Positions 62,527 to 64,000 of a stretch of DNA of 64,000 nucleotides are shown one piece after another. Made by a program: the position numbers and the translations under genes. Position 1 is the first letter of the stretch, and each line of letters begins with the position of its first letter. This DNA comes from Vallitalea sp. Its GTDB lineage: Bacteria; Bacillota; Clostridia; Lachnospirales; Vallitaleaceae. The stretch spans positions 1 to 64,000 of the forward strand of contig JAOASG010000020.1 in NCBI GenBank assembly GCA_025210235.1, read 5' to 3'. Under the pieces are notes generated by a model. It searched no databases and was not told the origin of the DNA. It worked only from the letters and a program-made list of their open reading frames with translations.

Positions 62527-64000
62527 ATGGACTTTAATAAAAAAATATCGTCTATCATTAGCATTTTATTAGTTTTTAGTATGATAATAGCATCATATGG
62601 AAATCAATTTTTGGTTGTAAATGCACAGGAAAGAAATGTAGAATATGTCAAAACTGATTTTGACAATTATGAAGGTGCAAAGGATAAAGAAGTAAGACCG
62701 AGCGGTTGGGGAATATATAATTTTGTACAAAATAAAAATTATACAATAGGCGAACAAGTAAGTGGTAAAGATAATAAGAGTTTTAAAATGGTAACAAATG
62801 AGGCTAATAATAATAAAAAATTGATTTTAGCTAAATATTTAAAAAAAGATCAATATATATCCGGGAAAATCGTGTTAGAAGCTAGTATAATGTTAGGGGA
62901 TAATGAACATAATAGAGCAATCTTTGAAATGAAAAGCAATAGCAAGACCTATGCAAGTATTATTGGATTTAATAATTTAGGGAAAATTTTAGTAAATGGG
63001 AAAGAAGATATAGGAAATTATGAACCAAATAAATGGTATCATATTAAGGGAATATTAGATAATACTAATAAAACCCTTGATGTATACATTAATAATGAAC
63101 TTAAGATAGAGAATTATGCTTATAATGAAAAATGGGATTGTATTACAAGTTTTAAATTTACACAAACAGGAATTAATAACAAAACAGGTATTATGTATAT
63201 TGATGATATTAAGGTGACAGACTTTGGTTCTTCAACTAATCCTAATATAATAAAAAATAATGGATTTGAAATTACAGGTAAGGATTTAAATTGGGTAAAT
63301 AATATAGGACCAATGAATTGGGGAGTATGGTTTCCATTAGGAAAGGTGCCATTATCAATTGATAATACAGAAAAAAAAGAAGGAAACCAATCAATAAAGA
63401 TAGAAGTGAATGGTAACAAAAGGGCGTGCATTGGGCAGGTAATTCCTGTTGAAGCTGGAAAGAGATATGATTTTAGTTGTTTTATAAAAACAGATAATGT
63501 TAAATCAAAATACGGTGTATTTGTACGAAATAATTTTTTGAACAATGGGAAAAAAGTAGAGAATGGACCATCTACGCAACCATTAGCTTCAGATGTAGAT
63601 CCAATAAAAACACATGATTGGACAGATAGAAAATTGGATATCAAAATTCCTGTTGGTGCGAATCAATTAAAAATGGAAATGTTTTTTGAGAGTGGAACAG
63701 GAACAGCTTGGTTTGATGATTTAAAATTAATTGATAAAGGCAAATACATGGTTGATTTTAAATTAGATCAACAATATATTATTTTAAACAATAATGAAAG
63801 CATAACATTAAATCCAATATTTACACCAACAGATGTTGCAGAAACTGGAATTACATGGACTTCTTCTGATGAAAGTATTGCTAAAGTTATAGGAGGTGTT
63901 GTTACTACAAATCCTTCAAATAATGGCTTAGTTATAATAAAAGCAGTTACAAAAGATGGTAACATTGAGGCTCAATGTAGAATTTTCGTGGGTAAAGAAG
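62527..64000 (+). CDS. large secreted multi-domain protein, 3'-truncated by window edge
   Basis: ATG 62527 follows AAAGGAGGAAG, and the frame stays open for 491 codons to the window end. A signal peptide (about 1-36, MDFNKKISSIISILLVFS then a hydrophobic stretch to VNAQ) is followed by a LamG/jelly-roll-like domain (about 40-220), with VNGKEDIGNYEPNKWYHIKG, a CBM4/9-like carbohydrate-binding module (about 240-405), with GFEITGKDLNWVNN and AWFDDLKLIDKGK, and the start of a bacterial Ig-like (Big_2) domain from about 415, with GITWTSSDESIAKV. It should be exported and bind polysaccharide; the catalytic domain, if any, lies beyond the window. It is the probable target of the preceding regulator. 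Confidence 0.85.
   Translation, partial: MDFNKKISSIISILLVFSMIIASYGNQFLVVNAQERNVEYVKTDFDNYEGAKDKEVRPSGWGIYNFVQNKNYTIGEQVSGKDNKSFKMVTNEANNNKKLILAKYLKKDQYISGKIVLEASIMLGDNEHNRAIFEMKSNSKTYASIIGFNNLGKILVNGKEDIGNYEPNKWYHIKGILDNTNKTLDVYINNELKIENYAYNEKWDCITSFKFTQTGINNKTGIMYIDDIKVTDFGSSTNPNIIKNNGFEITGKDLNWVNNIGPMNWGVWFPLGKVPLSIDNTEKKEGNQSIKIEVNGNKRACIGQVIPVEAGKRYDFSCFIKTDNVKSKYGVFVRNNFLNNGKKVENGPSTQPLASDVDPIKTHDWTDRKLDIKIPVGANQLKMEMFFESGTGTAWFDDLKLIDKGKYMVDFKLDQQYIILNNNESITLNPIFTPTDVAETGITWTSSDESIAKVIGGVVTTNPSNNGLVIIKAVTKDGNIEAQCRIFVGKE

Noticed and set aside
63120..63965. Minus-strand open frames of 174 and 65 residues near the window end
   Set aside because: They lie antisense to the long open secreted-protein frame, which has a ribosome site, a signal peptide and recognisable domains.

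Overview
The window is AT-rich DNA from an anaerobic, endospore-forming Clostridia-type Firmicute. The spore genes (spoVG, a gerA-type operon, spoVT, yabP, yabQ, spoIIE), the low G+C, the strong AGGAGG-type ribosome sites and the near-oriC gene order known from Bacillus and Clostridium support this. The many YesM/YesN-type sugar regulators and polysaccharide genes suggest a large-genome Lachnospirales relative such as Vallitalea, but that is inference only.

Layout. 1-1437: the right end of an integrated element (a truncated ORF and a tyrosine integrase) abutting the 3' end of tRNA-Arg. 1570-5500 (minus strand): helicase loader dnaI, a DnaD-family initiator, a gap carrying two copies of a 34-bp DnaA-box array, and murC. 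5805-23869: core genes purR, glgC-glgD, spoVG, glmU, prs, pth, a three-gene germinant receptor operon, mfd, a PrsA-like foldase, spoVT, mazG and hup. 23963-32174: rqcP, yabP, yabQ, divIC, spoIIE, tilS, hpt and ftsH, the classical Bacillus 50-70 kb block, interrupted by two GC-richer palindromic elements. 32440-43204: a mixed region with a YaiI-family protein, a nuclease-helicase fusion, asparaginase, a possible small RNA, an intracellular GH13 enzyme, tRNA-Ser, a HelD-like protein, a tiny exported peptide and a cupin protein.

43291-64000 is a carbohydrate-sensing and uptake region. Module 1 is a histidine kinase/AraC-type response regulator pair (minus strand) divergent from a solute-binding lipoprotein, two permeases and a beta-propeller glycosidase; no ATPase is present, so a shared MsmX-type ATPase is expected. 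Module 2 is a histidine kinase, a response regulator and a membrane-anchored sugar-binding protein without a lipobox, followed by a complete RbsABC/XylFGH-type transporter whose lipoprotein binding protein is a close paralogue of the anchored one. This resembles the XylFII-LytS-YesN arrangement. Module 3 is a membrane-spanning one-component AraC regulator next to a large secreted multi-domain protein that runs off the window end.

The most interesting non-coding signals are the duplicated DnaA-box array, a well-matched sigma-G promoter at spoVT inside an inverted repeat, a spoIIE promoter with Spo0A-like boxes and 21-bp spacing, a possible attenuator hairpin pair in the spoVG leader, and a candidate C-rich small RNA near 36.6 kb. 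No CRISPR array, complete insertion sequence or recognised anti-phage system was found.
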